DNA from: CAYWNA01 sp964459305
GTDB taxonomy: Bacteria > Planctomycetota > Planctomycetia > Pirellulales > Pirellulaceae
Length of the DNA stretch: 64,000 bases
NCBI GenBank assembly: GCA_964459305.1
Contig: CAYWNA010000005.1
Span: forward strand, 89,485 to 153,484
Reading direction: 5' to 3'
Shown piece after piece: positions 7,100 to 16,681 of this stretch (the stretch's first letter is position 1; each line of letters starts with the position of its first letter). Position numbers and translations under genes: made by a program. The notes under the pieces were generated by a model. The model ran no database searches. It was given only the letters and a program-made list of their open reading frames with translations, and was not told where the DNA came from.

Positions 7100-9846
7100 C
7101 CGATCCGCACACCGATACCGATTTCGTTGACGAAACGCTCGTCAAGCAATTCGAAGCGGCTTGGGCCGAAGGGCGGGCCGTGCCGATCGAGCAATTCTTG
7201 CCTTCCGGCACGGACGAGAAGCAACTGGCGACACTCGAAGAACTCGTTCACGTTGAACTGGAGTTAGCCTGGGAGCGGTGTTCGGAACTCCGACATTCTG
7301 CGCCTACCGTATCGGAAAGCGAGTCGCTTGCATCCCCGCCACGGGTAGAAGCCTACCTGGAACGTTTTCCGCAGCTCAATCGGTCGGAGACGATCCTCCG
7401 TCTCCTGAGACAGGAATGCTTGGTCAGGAAGGAATGTGGCGACGCGCCCACGATCGCAGAGTACCACGATCGGTTTCCGGAACTGGTGGCGGCCGATTGG
7501 GAGATTGATACTTTCATTCGGGGAGGTAACCGAGGCGAAACCATCCTATTTGCCGCTGATACGCGTGCGTTCGACCGCTCCGTCGACAACCCGCCGGAAG
7601 CCCCGCTGCCGCGTCAGTTCGGCAACTACGAAATCCTCGATGAACTCGGCCGCGGTGGCATGGGCGTCGTGTATCGTGCCCGGCAGCAAACGGCAGATCG
7701 TATCGTGGCGCTGAAGGTCGTGCGCAGTGACTTGCTGCAGTCGCTGGCCCGCGGTACGAACGCGAGCCCGCTGGATCGATTCAATCACGAAATCCAGGCC
7801 GCGGCGCGATTGGAGCACGAGAACATCGTCAGCGTTCACGAAGTGGGCCACGTCGACGGCGAGCCGTTTTTCTCCATGCAGTACGTAGACGGCCGCAGCT
7901 TGGTCGATATCCTACGCGACGGCCCGCTTTCCAGCCGCGACGCCGCCCGTTACATGGAACCGGTCGCCCGGGCCGTACATGAAGCGCATGAGGCGGGCAT
8001 CCTGCACCGCGATCTCAAGCCACAGAACATTCTAGTCGACTCACAGTTCGATCGGCCCCTGGTGGCCGATTTCGGCTTGGCCAAACTGCAGGAAAGCGAC
8101 GAGCAGCTGACTCAAACGGGCGATATCATGGGTTCTCCACCCTACATGTCGCCGGAACAAGCCCAGGACTCGTCGAACGTCACGGCCTTGTCCGATGTCT
8201 ATGCGTTGGGCGCCACGCTATATCACCTCATTACATGGGCACCACCCTTCCGCGCGGCGAACGGATGGGAGACGCTGCGACAGGTGATGGATCGCGACCC
8301 GGTTCCTCCGCGACAATTGAACCCGTCGATCGACAAAGACCTGGAAACCATCTGCCTGAAGTGCCTGGAGAAGGAACCATCGAGCCGGTACGTTTCAGCA
8401 CTTGCGCTGGCCGAGGATCTCCGCCGCTATCTGAACGATGAGCCGATCCGGGCGTTGCCGATCGGCCCGTGGGGACGGGCCGTCCGATGGTGCCGCCGCA
8501 AGCCGGTGGTGGCAGGATTAATCGCCTCGACAGCGACCGCGCTGGTTCTAGCTCTGGTAGCGACGTTGGTCGGCTATGTGCGGACGACCGCAGCACTGAA
8601 TACCGCCGAGACGGGCTATCGTCACGCACGGCAGGTGGTCAACGAGTTCTACACACGAGTCAGCGAGGATACGCTTCTTAACCAGCCCGGCATGCAGCCG
8701 CTGCGTCAGGACTTGCTGCGTCAGGCCCTGGACTACTACCAACAGTTTCTTCTGGAACGAGGCGACGATCCCTCGATTCAGGACGAACTGGCGATGGCTC
8801 ATTTTCGCATCGGCCGAATCACAGAGCAAATCGACTCGCCGGACACGGCGTTGACTTCCTACCGGCAGGCGCTCGATCTGCAGCGACGACTCGTTTCCAG
8901 ACGCCCCGACGACCGCGGTCTCCTGACGGAGTTCGCCGATACATGGACCGCCGTGGGAAACGTTTTGCTCAGTCAACGCGAATTCGACGATGCCCGGGCA
9001 GCGCATCGCCAAGCGGCGGATATCCGTAGACGCCTGTTGACGGAAGACTCGGAAGACGCAGAGTGTCGGCGAACTCTGGCCAGCACGCACATGAATCTTG
9101 GATTGGTCGATATGGAAAGCGGACGTTTTGAGGACGCGGACACGAACTTTAGCGCCGCTCAGGCATTGCGTCGCTCAGTGCTGGACAAACATCCGGATTG
9201 CATCAAGACTCGTCGAGACCTGGGCATGGGTTACTACAACCTGGCCAACCTCTGCCTTTCACGGGACGAACGTGATTTTGAAGGAGCCGAAACGAACTTC
9301 CAACGGGCGGCTTCACTGTTTGACGAGTTACTCGGCGAAGAGCATCGCGATCTGGCCAATCAGTACCGGCTGGCAGTTTGTTGTCGGCGGCTGGCCGACG
9401 TTCAGTGCGTCATGGACAAAGCGGAGTCGGCACGCGGCTTCTATCAGCGATCCTTCGAGCAGATGGAAAAACTGGCCGACCGCAATCCCGATGTTCCCGA
9501 CTATCTGGCGGACTTGGCTGGCCTGCATATGAACCTCGGACAACTGGATGCCGAGGACGGGGACCGAGATGAAGCCGTCCAGTCTTTCCGGCAGGCTGCT
9601 GAAATCCTCGATAAACTACTCCGGCTATACCCCGATGTGGTTCGATATCGGCGAGACCTGGCAGTCACGCATCAAGTGATCGGCACATTGGAGCTGAACG
9701 TGCAGAAGGCACGGGAACAACTGCAAACGGCGCGCGACCACTTGCGTGAATTGAGCGAGAAGTACCCCGACAACGACGAGTACCGCGAGTTGCTGGAAGC
9801 GACCGAGCGCAAGCTGCAAGACCTGGATGAGGCCAACGAGCCCTGA
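7096..9846 (+). CDS. Membrane Ser/Thr protein kinase with C-terminal TPR-like repeats
   Basis: 916 residues. Residues 1-170 are a helical N-terminal region. The kinase domain spans about 176-447: glycine loop ELGRGGMGVVY (183-193), the ATP-binding lysine at about 207 in VALKVV, catalytic HRDLKPQN (304-311) and DFG (325-327), an HRD-to-DFG spacing of 19. A transmembrane segment follows at about 471-494. The rest, about 510-905, is a series of TPR-like helical repeats, such as ADIRRRLLTEDSEDAECRR-type units, outside the membrane. The coupled sigma factor (ATGA overlap) is its likely partner or substrate. Its layout (kinase inside, TPR outside) suggests signalling from an envelope protein-protein contact. 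Confidence 0.92.
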   Translation: MTDPHTDTDFVDETLVKQFEAAWAEGRAVPIEQFLPSGTDEKQLATLEELVHVELELAWERCSELRHSAPTVSESESLASPPRVEAYLERFPQLNRSETILRLLRQECLVRKECGDAPTIAEYHDRFPELVAADWEIDTFIRGGNRGETILFAADTRAFDRSVDNPPEAPLPRQFGNYEILDELGRGGMGVVYRARQQTADRIVALKVVRSDLLQSLARGTNASPLDRFNHEIQAAARLEHENIVSVHEVGHVDGEPFFSMQYVDGRSLVDILRDGPLSSRDAARYMEPVARAVHEAHEAGILHRDLKPQNILVDSQFDRPLVADFGLAKLQESDEQLTQTGDIMGSPPYMSPEQAQDSSNVTALSDVYALGATLYHLITWAPPFRAANGWETLRQVMDRDPVPPRQLNPSIDKDLETICLKCLEKEPSSRYVSALALAEDLRRYLNDEPIRALPIGPWGRAVRWCRRKPVVAGLIASTATALVLALVATLVGYVRTTAALNTAETGYRHARQVVNEFYTRVSEDTLLNQPGMQPLRQDLLRQALDYYQQFLLERGDDPSIQDELAMAHFRIGRITEQIDSPDTALTSYRQALDLQRRLVSRRPDDRGLLTEFADTWTAVGNVLLSQREFDDARAAHRQAADIRRRLLTEDSEDAECRRTLASTHMNLGLVDMESGRFEDADTNFSAAQALRRSVLDKHPDCIKTRRDLGMGYYNLANLCLSRDERDFEGAETNFQRAASLFDELLGEEHRDLANQYRLAVCCRRLADVQCVMDKAESARGFYQRSFEQMEKLADRNPDVPDYLADLAGLHMNLGQLDAEDGDRDEAVQSFRQAAEILDKLLRLYPDVVRYRRDLAVTHQVIGTLELNVQKAREQLQTARDHLRELSEKYPDNDEYRELLEATERKLQDLDEANEP

Positions 9847-9944
9847 GGATTGAGTTGGAACGCCAAGGAATTGACCTCCCGCGTACAATCGTTTAACCGA
9901 GGCACGCGGACATTTCAAACGGGCTTTGACGTCTCTCGCGGAGC

Positions 9945-10886
9945 CTACGGATCAGGGAAGAAAGGAAATAGCTCCCGGAGTTGATCCTGGTTGGGCCGGC
10001 GGCCGTATTCGCAAATTTCGAATGCCTCGGCAGCCTTCACGGCCTTGCCTTTCTCCTCACCGTACCATTTGATGAGGGTGTCGCGATATCGATCGGCGTG
10101 GCGTGCCATGCTGCGAGACCGGTTCTCTTCCGCCCTTTTCCGTCGGCGCTCGGGATCATCGGCGAAGCGCTGTCGGAGCGTCTCTTCCGAGCCCATGGCC
10201 CCGCCTTCGTAGACTTGAGACTCCAACGCGTCAACGGCATCCAATTTCTTTTGTACCACGTCGTCGATCGCCACGGCGATGTCGGCTTTGAAAGGATTTG
10301 GCTTCTGGAATCCGTCCGAGTAGTAGAAGAAAGCCGGATTCCGCTTCAGCGGCGGTGTGTCGGGACAGAAGAATGGCACAGCCACCATGTAAGCCGAGTC
10401 CTGCACCAGAACGCCGGTGTACCGATGATCGGGGTGGTAGTCGTTGGGCCGATGGGAGAAAACGATGTCGGCTCGCCACTGTCGGATCAGCCGCGTGATG
10501 ATCTTGCGGTTCTCCAGCGTCGGCATCAACTCACCGTCGTGGATGTCAAGCACCTCGGCGGTAACGCCAAGTCTCTTGGCCGCCTCGTGGACTTCTGCCG
10601 TCCTTCGCTTGGCCAAAGGACCGCCGGCCATGCGCCAGTGCCCGATGTCGCCGTTGGTCACAGATACCAGCTTCACGTGGTGTCCCAGGGCGGCCCACTT
10701 GGCCGCTGTGCCTCCAAGTTTGAATTCGCAGTCGTCCGGATGAGCACCAAAGGCGATGATTCGAAGTTTTCCATCGTCCTCCTGCCCGCTCGGCTCGTCG
10801 GCCGTCGCCAACACGCCGAGGAACGTCGCAATCGTCGCTGCGACAAGTAATGCAAGACCTCTTCGAAGTGCGTGCAATCGTTTCAT
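9945..10886 (-). CDS. PIG-L/LmbE-family deacetylase, exported
   Basis: 313 residues. A signal peptide (LALLVAATIATFLGVLATA, about 11-29) precedes the catalytic domain. The zinc-binding AHPDDCEFKLGG (about 47-58) is the PIG-L signature, and SHRPNDYHPDHRYTG (about 146-160) carries the further metal-binding histidine. The family removes N-acetyl groups from GlcNAc derivatives. The ribosome-binding site GGGAGA precedes the ATG. It lies 33 bases after the alpha/beta hydrolase gene on the same strand, so the two probably form an operon for breakdown of an acetylated carbohydrate; that substrate is inferred. Confidence 0.9.
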   Translation of the reverse strand: MKRLHALRRGLALLVAATIATFLGVLATADEPSGQEDDGKLRIIAFGAHPDDCEFKLGGTAAKWAALGHHVKLVSVTNGDIGHWRMAGGPLAKRRTAEVHEAAKRLGVTAEVLDIHDGELMPTLENRKIITRLIRQWRADIVFSHRPNDYHPDHRYTGVLVQDSAYMVAVPFFCPDTPPLKRNPAFFYYSDGFQKPNPFKADIAVAIDDVVQKKLDAVDALESQVYEGGAMGSEETLRQRFADDPERRRKRAEENRSRSMARHADRYRDTLIKWYGEEKGKAVKAAEAFEICEYGRRPNQDQLRELFPFFPDP

Positions 10887-10919
10887 CCTGCAGTCTCCCT
10901 ATGCAATAGGTTAAGCCAT

Positions 10920-12077
10920 TCATGGGCAACTTTTGAGAAAGTGCTCGAAAAACGCATAGATCTGGGCGTTCGATTCGTCATTGGGTGAATGCTCCGGGCG
11001 GTTGGTCATCGCAACTCGGTTGGAGTGACCGAGAAGTCGATTGACGGCGATCGTGTGATTGAGGGCGGCCCAGCGTCGGGGCGCGTCCTCCGAGCCGCCG
11101 GAAACGAGAAACGGGCGCGGCGCCATCAGAGCGTGTAATTCGTGCAGATCGTGGCCCGCCGCCACCAAGCGTGGGTACAAGCCACGAGCCGGATTGTCTT
11201 TTGTGATCAGTCCTCGTTTTCGCCACGGGCGCGGATGGTAGCCGAGGTACCACGGTTCCCAATAGTTAACGCTGCCGCGTTCTTCGTCGAAGACGATTCC
11301 CGGATCGGACCAGGCCGCGCAGGCGTAATTGTCGAACAGGCACGAGGCGAACATCGCCCATTTGCCTCCGAACGAATGCCCGACGATTCCGATTCGCTTC
11401 GCGTCCACCTCGGGCCGTTGGGCCAAGACATGCCAGGCATTGGCGGCGGCGCAGGCGAGCATCGACAGCGGCTGCACCTGGGCGTTGTCGAGGCTGGGGT
11501 AATAGAGTCCATACGTCTTCGCCTGGGTCGCTTCGGTCGTCCCCAGCGACAAGGCAGCGAATCCACGCCGAGCAAGCTGGTAGGCGAAATCGCGATTCGG
11601 GTTTCCGAGGCCGATGGCGGTTTCCGGTTCGTAATAGACCGTGACGACGGCCGGTCGCGGCGAGTTGCCGTCGGGAATAAGCAGATAGCCGGTCGTCAAT
11701 TCTTGCGGAGTCCACTTGAAGCGGATGTGCAGCTGCTCGAAGTTCTCGCGCCGTTTCGACTCGAGAACCTCGACCTTCGGTACCGTAATCAGCAGAGGCC
11801 ATCGTCCCAAGAGATCAAGCCATTCGTTGAGGATTTCGGATCGACGTCTCTGCCAGTCGTCAGCCGATCGTACCATGCTCCCATCCGCGAATTGCAGTGG
11901 AGAGCGATAATCGCCGAACTCGCCCTCCCATTCCGTCGGCGGCGAGAAGTACGCGGCGATCTGTTGCCACGAATCCCGCTGCTCGCCCTCCGACACGTCC
12001 TCGGCTCGCGTCGAATTCACGAGCAGTAAAAACGTGGCGAAAATAGCGGCACGGAAACGGACGCTGTATAGACTCAT
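10920..12077 (-). CDS. Exported alpha/beta hydrolase (acetyl xylan esterase / dienelactone hydrolase-like)
   Basis: 385 residues from the ATG at 12077, chosen because GGGGAAG lies just before it and a clear signal peptide follows (RAAIFATFLLLVNSTRA); a longer frame begins at 12122. The nucleophile elbow is GHSFGG (G-x-S-x-G), in the context RIGIVGHSFGGKWAMFAS. An acidic residue and the catalytic His would be in the region PFLVSGGSEDAPRRW and TNRPEHSPNDES. Family members are carbohydrate esterases and peptidase-like hydrolases of the outer compartments. It is followed 33 bases later by the PIG-L deacetylase gene. Confidence 0.85.
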   Translation of the reverse strand: MSLYSVRFRAAIFATFLLLVNSTRAEDVSEGEQRDSWQQIAAYFSPPTEWEGEFGDYRSPLQFADGSMVRSADDWQRRRSEILNEWLDLLGRWPLLITVPKVEVLESKRRENFEQLHIRFKWTPQELTTGYLLIPDGNSPRPAVVTVYYEPETAIGLGNPNRDFAYQLARRGFAALSLGTTEATQAKTYGLYYPSLDNAQVQPLSMLACAAANAWHVLAQRPEVDAKRIGIVGHSFGGKWAMFASCLFDNYACAAWSDPGIVFDEERGSVNYWEPWYLGYHPRPWRKRGLITKDNPARGLYPRLVAAGHDLHELHALMAPRPFLVSGGSEDAPRRWAALNHTIAVNRLLGHSNRVAMTNRPEHSPNDESNAQIYAFFEHFLKSCP

Positions 12078-12181
12078 GGTACTTCCCCGATCATTGTGGC
12101 ATAGGAAACCCGAATCAAGCATCAGACTGTCGCGTTTGATGGACTCAGCATAGTCTGTCTGGCCGGCAATCGCCAGCGTCT

Positions 12182-12219
12182 CATCTCGTTTAACCGCAAG
12201 CCGGAGGCGTGCGGTTAAA
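12182..12219. repeat. Short palindromic repeat, TTTAACCGCAAGCCGGAGGCG family
   Basis: A compact 38-base copy of the family at 6143. CTCGTTTAACCGCA at the left end is matched by TGCGGTTAAACGA at the right, leaving CCGGAGGCG in the loop region. It lies between the divergent hydrolase and amidohydrolase genes. Confidence 0.85.
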
Positions 12220-12344
12220 CGAAGAGGATTCTCCGACGCAATCCCAGAGAAAGGGCGAGGAAAGCAGCGATAGAGCCAAATTCCGACGCGGATTAGTGTA
12301 GACTGTGTCGCATTGAGGAACGTGTCTACGAAAGGAGCCTTGTT

Positions 12345-13256
12345 ATGGGCGTGAGCGAATCGGTTTCACGACGCAGTTTCATGGGGGCAGCGGGCGCAGC
12401 CGTGGCGGGAACGTATCTCGCCTCGTCGACCCCGCGGGTCACGGCCGCGGAGGCGAAGACGCCGGGTGTTGAAAAGCCGGAGAAGAATTCCGGGCCAGTC
12501 ATTGATTGTCATGGTCATCTGACCCATCACAGTTCGGCCTCGTACAAGGAAAGAGACCGCAAGCTGATCGAAGCGGCCGACAAGCTCGGAATCGACCAAC
12601 TCTGCTGCTCGCTCCTTACCCCAAAGCGGCCTGCTACAGCGGAAGGCTTTCGCGAGTGCAACGTTTGGATGGCCGAGGGGATGAAACGGTTCAGCGGCCG
12701 GGTGCTGGGGTATTGCTACGTGAACCCAGGTTGCGGCCGCGAGGCGCTGGACGAAATCCGTCGCTGCATCGAAGATCGCGGGTTTATGGGCATCAAGCTC
12801 TATAACGAGCACAAATGCACGGAACCGGTGGTCTTTCCCCTGGTGGAATTGGCGATCGAGCTGCGCGTGCCCATCCTACACCACGCCGGACACGGGCATC
12901 ACCCGATTCCCAACCAGCCAAACATCTCCGACGGCGGCGACCTAGCCGCGTTGGGACGGCGTTATCCTGAGGCTCGGATCATCTGCGCCCACATTGGCGG
13001 CGGCGGCGATTGGGAGTGGACCATCAAAGCTCTGCGCCATGCTGAAAACGTATTCCTCGATACCAGTGGGAGCGTCACCGACGAGGGGATCGTGGATATG
13101 GCCGCTGAAATCCTGGGCGTCGACCGGCTGCTGTTTGGCTGCGACATGTCGATGACGGCGGGCATTGGGAAAATTCGCGCCGCTCGGCTCAGTCCGGAGG
13201 ACAAGCAGAAAATTCTAAGCGACAACATGATGCAGCTATTGAAAATGCGAGGGTGA
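12345..13256 (+). CDS. Tat-exported amidohydrolase (amidohydrolase 2 family)
   Basis: 303 residues. The N-terminus has a twin-arginine signal, SRRSFMGAAGAAVAGTYLA (residues 8-26), so it is exported folded. The TIM-barrel metal motif is VIDCHGHLTHH (about 52-62, D-x-H-x-H form). Further metal-site histidines are in PILHHAGHGHHPIPN and ICAHIGGGGDW, and the final aspartate is in LLFGCDMS. The ribosome-binding site AAGGAG sits 8 bases before the ATG. It ends 3 bases before a second amidohydrolase-fold gene, so the pair is one operon. The substrate is unknown; gamma-resorcylate decarboxylase-like relatives and hydrolases share this fold. Confidence 0.88.
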   Translation: MGVSESVSRRSFMGAAGAAVAGTYLASSTPRVTAAEAKTPGVEKPEKNSGPVIDCHGHLTHHSSASYKERDRKLIEAADKLGIDQLCCSLLTPKRPATAEGFRECNVWMAEGMKRFSGRVLGYCYVNPGCGREALDEIRRCIEDRGFMGIKLYNEHKCTEPVVFPLVELAIELRVPILHHAGHGHHPIPNQPNISDGGDLAALGRRYPEARIICAHIGGGGDWEWTIKALRHAENVFLDTSGSVTDEGIVDMAAEILGVDRLLFGCDMSMTAGIGKIRAARLSPEDKQKILSDNMMQLLKMRG

Positions 13257-13259
13257 GAA

Positions 13260-14033
13260 ATGATCGTCGACACAAATGCCTACCTGGGCTACTTTGCGTT
13301 CCGTCAGCTCCGTCACAATACCGCTGGCGAGTTGCTTCGGCTGATGGACGAAAAGGGAATCGACAAGGCCATGGTTTCCAGCGCCAGTGCGATCACGTAC
13401 CGCAACACGCAACCGGCCAATGAAGAAATCGCGGAAGAGGTCAAAGACCATCGCGACCGGCTGATTCCCGTTGCCGTGATCAATCCGTTCTACGCCGGAT
13501 GGCAGGACGACCTGAAGATATGCCACGAAGAACTCGGCATGAAGGGATTGCGACTGTACCCGAAATGGCACAACTATGCTCTATCCGATAGCTGCCTCCT
13601 AGACTTAATCCACGCCGCCGCCGAACGGAAGATGGTCGTGTCTATCCCCATTCGCGTGGAGGACTACCGACAGAGAAGCTGGCTAATGGACGTGCCCGAC
13701 ATCCCACTGGCCGAGATCGTCGACTTGGTTAAGGCCTGCCCCCAGGCACGCTTCATTCTGCTAAACGGTATCGGCTACACCCGCTCGCCCCTGGGGAAAA
13801 AGGACAGCGGTCTGCCTGCCAACTACTACATCGAATTCTCCCGCCTAACCGCCACGCTGGCCGACGAACTCGGAACGCTCGTATCTCGGCTGGGGCCGGA
13901 ACGAGTCGTATTCGGGACCGGCATGCCTTTCAAGTATCCCGATCCCGCGCTGGTAAAGATGGAGGTTCTCGATGCGCCTCCAGGGGCAAAGGAGAAGATT
14001 CGCGGTAGCAACGCAGGCAAGCTGCTGGAGTAG
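13260..14033 (+). CDS. Amidohydrolase-fold protein lacking the usual D-x-H-x-H motif
   Basis: 257 residues. It has the overall pattern of the amidohydrolase 2 family (IVDTNAYLGYFAFRQL at the N-terminus, LRLYPKWHNYAL, RFILLNGIGYT, RVVFGTGMPFKYPDPALVK at the C-terminus). However, the first metal motif reads D-T-N-A-Y where D-x-H-x-H is expected, and the barrel-strand histidines are also hard to find. This suggests a changed or absent metal site. There is no signal peptide, unlike the gene three bases upstream. It may be a partner or a differently metallated enzyme; both are inferences. Confidence 0.82.
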   Translation: MIVDTNAYLGYFAFRQLRHNTAGELLRLMDEKGIDKAMVSSASAITYRNTQPANEEIAEEVKDHRDRLIPVAVINPFYAGWQDDLKICHEELGMKGLRLYPKWHNYALSDSCLLDLIHAAAERKMVVSIPIRVEDYRQRSWLMDVPDIPLAEIVDLVKACPQARFILLNGIGYTRSPLGKKDSGLPANYYIEFSRLTATLADELGTLVSRLGPERVVFGTGMPFKYPDPALVKMEVLDAPPGAKEKIRGSNAGKLLE

Positions 14034-14048
14034 GCCAAGCCGATGGCC

Positions 14049-14269
14049 CCCACGGATGGCAATGCCGACCCACGGATGAATGGAGACTTTGACGACAATC
14101 AGTTCAACGTGAGTCGCGGCTTGTCTTACCTGAGGGCATTGGGCCTTCATTGGGGCGTCGCGGCGAATTTTGGCAAAGAAGTTGCAGAATTCGTCGGACT
14201 GCGATTGGACGTCTGAACGCCGCGCACATTACCCTCGTACATCCGTGGGTCGGCCCTGCTATCCGTGGG
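14049..14269. repeat. Long-armed inverted repeat, CCCACGGATG...GCCGACCCACGGATG family
   Basis: Arms 14049-14078 and 14240-14269 are 30 bases each and match at about 26 positions as reverse complements. Each contains CCCACGGAT twice. They lie in the space between the convergent amidohydrolase and HpaI genes, about 160 bases apart. Confidence 0.8.
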
Positions 14270-14286
14270 CGCAGATCCCTCTGTCT

Positions 14287-15072
14287 TCAATCGCGTCCGC
14301 GGCCTGTCTTGAACTTCCCGAACGGCTCGACCAGCCCACTTAGTGCGGCGGCCAGGACGCTGCCATCGGAGGCTCGGCCGATGAAAGTGAACCCGTCGGC
14401 CACGGTCTCCTCGGGCACCTCGACATCCAGCAGGATGATGCCGGCCACCTTTCCGGATTTGCGGCAGGCGGAGATGATCTTTTCGACCGCGGCTCGGTAT
14501 TTGGGATGGTCGAATTGTTTCATGATGCCTAGGCCGACAGTCAGATCAAGCGGCCCGATAAACAATACGTCCACGCCGTCGACGGCGGCGATCTCCTCGG
14601 CGTTTTCCACGGCCTGTTCGGTTTCGATTTGCACCAGACAGAGCAGATTGTCGTTGGCCGTGGCGAAGTACTCCGGAAACTCGCGGCCGAAGTCGGAGGG
14701 CCGGGTATAGGGAGTGACGCCGCGAATTCCCTGCGGCGGGTAGCGCATCGCCCGGACCACGCGTTCGGCATCTTCGGCAGTGCTGATCATGGGCGCCATG
14801 ATACCGGCCGGCCCCAGGTCCAGCGCACGCTTGATCAGCACGGGGTCGTTCGACGCCACCCGGACAATCGGCGACGCGGGCGTACCGGCAAGTGCCTGGA
14901 GTTGCTGCAGCAGGCTGTCGCTTCCGCCCATGCCGTGTTCCATGTCGAGCACGACCCAGTCGAAGCCCGAGTTGCCGGCGATTTCCGCAGTTAGGCTGGA
15001 ACCGAGAACCAGCCAAGTTCCCACTACAATCTCGCCGTCCAAAGCCCGCTGGCGAATTGACCGAATGCCCAT
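14287..15072 (-). CDS. HpcH/HpaI-type class II aldolase
   Basis: 261 residues forming a complete HpcH/HpaI aldolase TIM barrel. GTWLVLGSSLTAEI and FDWVVLDMEHG (about 35-45) match the N-terminal motif. PIVRVASNDPVLIKRALDLG and ALDLGPAGIMAPMISTAE match the phosphate/keto-acid site, and LVQIETEQAVENAEEI and DVLFIGPLDLTVGLG hold the metal-binding Glu and Asp. Relatives reversibly split 4-hydroxy-2-oxo acids to pyruvate plus an aldehyde (4-hydroxy-2-oxoheptanedioate, 2-dehydro-3-deoxyglucarate). GGGGAGG precedes the ATG. It is followed in position, on the same strand, by mhpE and mhpF homologues upstream, which suggests a pathway making and using pyruvate and aldehyde. Confidence 0.9.
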   Translation of the reverse strand: MGIRSIRQRALDGEIVVGTWLVLGSSLTAEIAGNSGFDWVVLDMEHGMGGSDSLLQQLQALAGTPASPIVRVASNDPVLIKRALDLGPAGIMAPMISTAEDAERVVRAMRYPPQGIRGVTPYTRPSDFGREFPEYFATANDNLLCLVQIETEQAVENAEEIAAVDGVDVLFIGPLDLTVGLGIMKQFDHPKYRAAVEKIISACRKSGKVAGIILLDVEVPEETVADGFTFIGRASDGSVLAAALSGLVEPFGKFKTGRGRD

Positions 15073-15219
15073 GGCGTGACCTCCCCGTCTGAAAAAGGCT
15101 CTGAAAAAGGGGCCGGGAGTGGCATGTTCAGTCTGGGATATCCTTGGGTCATGTAATCGAATCGAATTGTCCCCAGTTTCGTTCCGGTCTCTTCAGTGCC
15201 AAAGGCACGTTCCTATGTC

Positions 15220-15452
15220 AGCCCAGGGTGGAGCGACCTGAGTCCGCGAACGTCGCGTAACCCTGGGAAACGAGATCAGATAGAACCGAAAGCCCCAACG
15301 GGGCGACCCTAACTGCCAAATTTCACATCCCTAGGGCCACCCCCTTGGGGTTTTGGCGATGGGCGTTCCTCTCCACCCAGGGTTGCGCGACGTTCGTTTT
15401 CCTCACGTCGCTCCACCCTGGGCTGGTTTAGGGTCGTCCCTTCGGGACTGAA
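15220..15452. repeat. Composite palindromic repeat (CCCAGGGTGGAGCGAC and GCCCCAACGGGGCGACC motifs)
   Basis: CCCAGGGTGGAGCGACCTGA at 15221 pairs with CTCCACCCTGGGCTGG ending near 15425. An inner GTCGCGTAACCCTGGG pairs with CCACCCAGGGTTGCGCGAC. Self-complementary GCCCCAACGGGGC (15291-15303) and CCTAGGGCCACCCCCTTGGGG lie in the middle. It fills most of the 15073-15537 gap between the HpaI and mhpE genes and separates them. Confidence 0.8.
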
Positions 15453-15537
15453 ACAGAAACAGACAGGAAGCAATCCATTCGATATCCATTCAATGACCGC
15501 AAACTGAATACCCCACTCCCGACCCCTTCTTCAATTG

Positions 15538-16551
15538 TTATCGTTCTGCGTTCTTGGCCATTTCGATGGCCACGTCGATGATCATGTCTTCCTGTCCGCC
15601 CACGGTTCTCTGCTTGCCCAGCTCGATCAGCACGTCGCGGATATCGACGTCGAACCGCTTGGCGGCGCGTCGGGCGTGCAGCAAGAAGCTTGAATAGACG
15701 CCGGCGTATCCCAGCATCAGGCCGTCGTTGTTGATCACTTGAGCCCGGTGCATAAGCGGCTCGACAACGTGTTCGGCGGCGTCCATCGCCTTGTAGAAGT
15801 CGACGCCTGTGTCGATGCCCACCCTTTGCAGGACGCCGACCAAGACCTCCAACTGGGCGTTGCCGGAGCCGGCGCCCAAACCTCTCAAGCACCCGTCGAC
15901 CGAATCGGCCCCGGCCTCGATGGCGGCCAGCGTATTGGCGATGGCCATGGACAAATTATTGTGGGCGTGGAAGCCGACTTGGACGCTCAGGGCCGATTTC
16001 AAGGCATCCACGCGGGCGACCACGTCTTGCGGGAGCATGGCCCCGGCGGAATCCATCATGTAGACCAGTTCGGCGCCGGAGGATTCCATGATCTTGGCCT
16101 GTTCGACCAGCTTCGGCGGGTCGACCATGTGGGTCATCATCAGTACGCCGATGGGTCTCATGCCCAGTTGACCGGCGAGTTCGATGTGTTGTTCGGCAAT
16201 GTCGGCTTCCGTGCAATGTGTGGCCACCCGCGCGGCCCCGGCCCCGCACTCTTTAGCCATTTGCAGATCTTCTTGCGTGCCGACACCGGGCAACAGCAAC
16301 ACACCGATCCTGCCCGGCGTGGTGACTTGGGAAGCCGCCTTGAGCAGTTCGAAATCGTCAGCCGCAGCAAAGCCGTACTGGATCGAGGACCCAGCCAGTC
16401 CGTCGCCGTGGCTGATTTCGATGGTGCCCACGCCCGCCTCGTCCAGCGCTTTGGCCACGTCGGCCGCCTGCTGAGGTGTGAACTGGTGGGCCATGGCGTG
16501 CTGGCCGTCCCGCAACGTGGTATCGAGTATGGCGACTTTTCGCTTTTCCAT
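15538..16551 (-). CDS. mhpE: 4-hydroxy-2-oxovalerate aldolase
   Basis: 337 residues, full length for the DmpG/BphI/MhpE family. The HMGL-like TIM barrel begins ILDTTLRDGQHAMAHQF (residues 8-24), with the metal-binding Asp and substrate-contacting Arg in T-L-R-D-G. EISHGDGLAGSSIQYGF, then the metal-site histidines in GFHAHNNLSMA (about 195-205), and the C-terminal DmpG-specific region are present. It splits 4-hydroxy-2-oxovalerate into pyruvate and acetaldehyde. The aldehyde is normally channelled to the acylating dehydrogenase encoded just upstream (mhpF, 130 bases away). GGGGAG precedes the ATG. Confidence 0.93.
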   Translation of the reverse strand: MEKRKVAILDTTLRDGQHAMAHQFTPQQAADVAKALDEAGVGTIEISHGDGLAGSSIQYGFAAADDFELLKAASQVTTPGRIGVLLLPGVGTQEDLQMAKECGAGAARVATHCTEADIAEQHIELAGQLGMRPIGVLMMTHMVDPPKLVEQAKIMESSGAELVYMMDSAGAMLPQDVVARVDALKSALSVQVGFHAHNNLSMAIANTLAAIEAGADSVDGCLRGLGAGSGNAQLEVLVGVLQRVGIDTGVDFYKAMDAAEHVVEPLMHRAQVINNDGLMLGYAGVYSSFLLHARRAAKRFDVDIRDVLIELGKQRTVGGQEDMIIDVAIEMAKNAER

Positions 16552-16681
16552 CGGCTGTATCTCCCCGAGGACGGGTATGTGGCTATCGGTGGATTCTCTC
16601 GCGTCAAGGTTTCAGTGTTCCGTGTCAGGAGTCGGTCCCAGAGTCCCTGAACACTCTTTCCGCGGGTCTTTCGCACGGGGC

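Noticed and set aside
10037..10850. Long plus-strand frames opposite the PIG-L, hydrolase and gltB genes
   Set aside because: High GC coding sequence produces long opposite frames; none has family motifs or ribosome-binding sites, while the minus-strand genes are clear.
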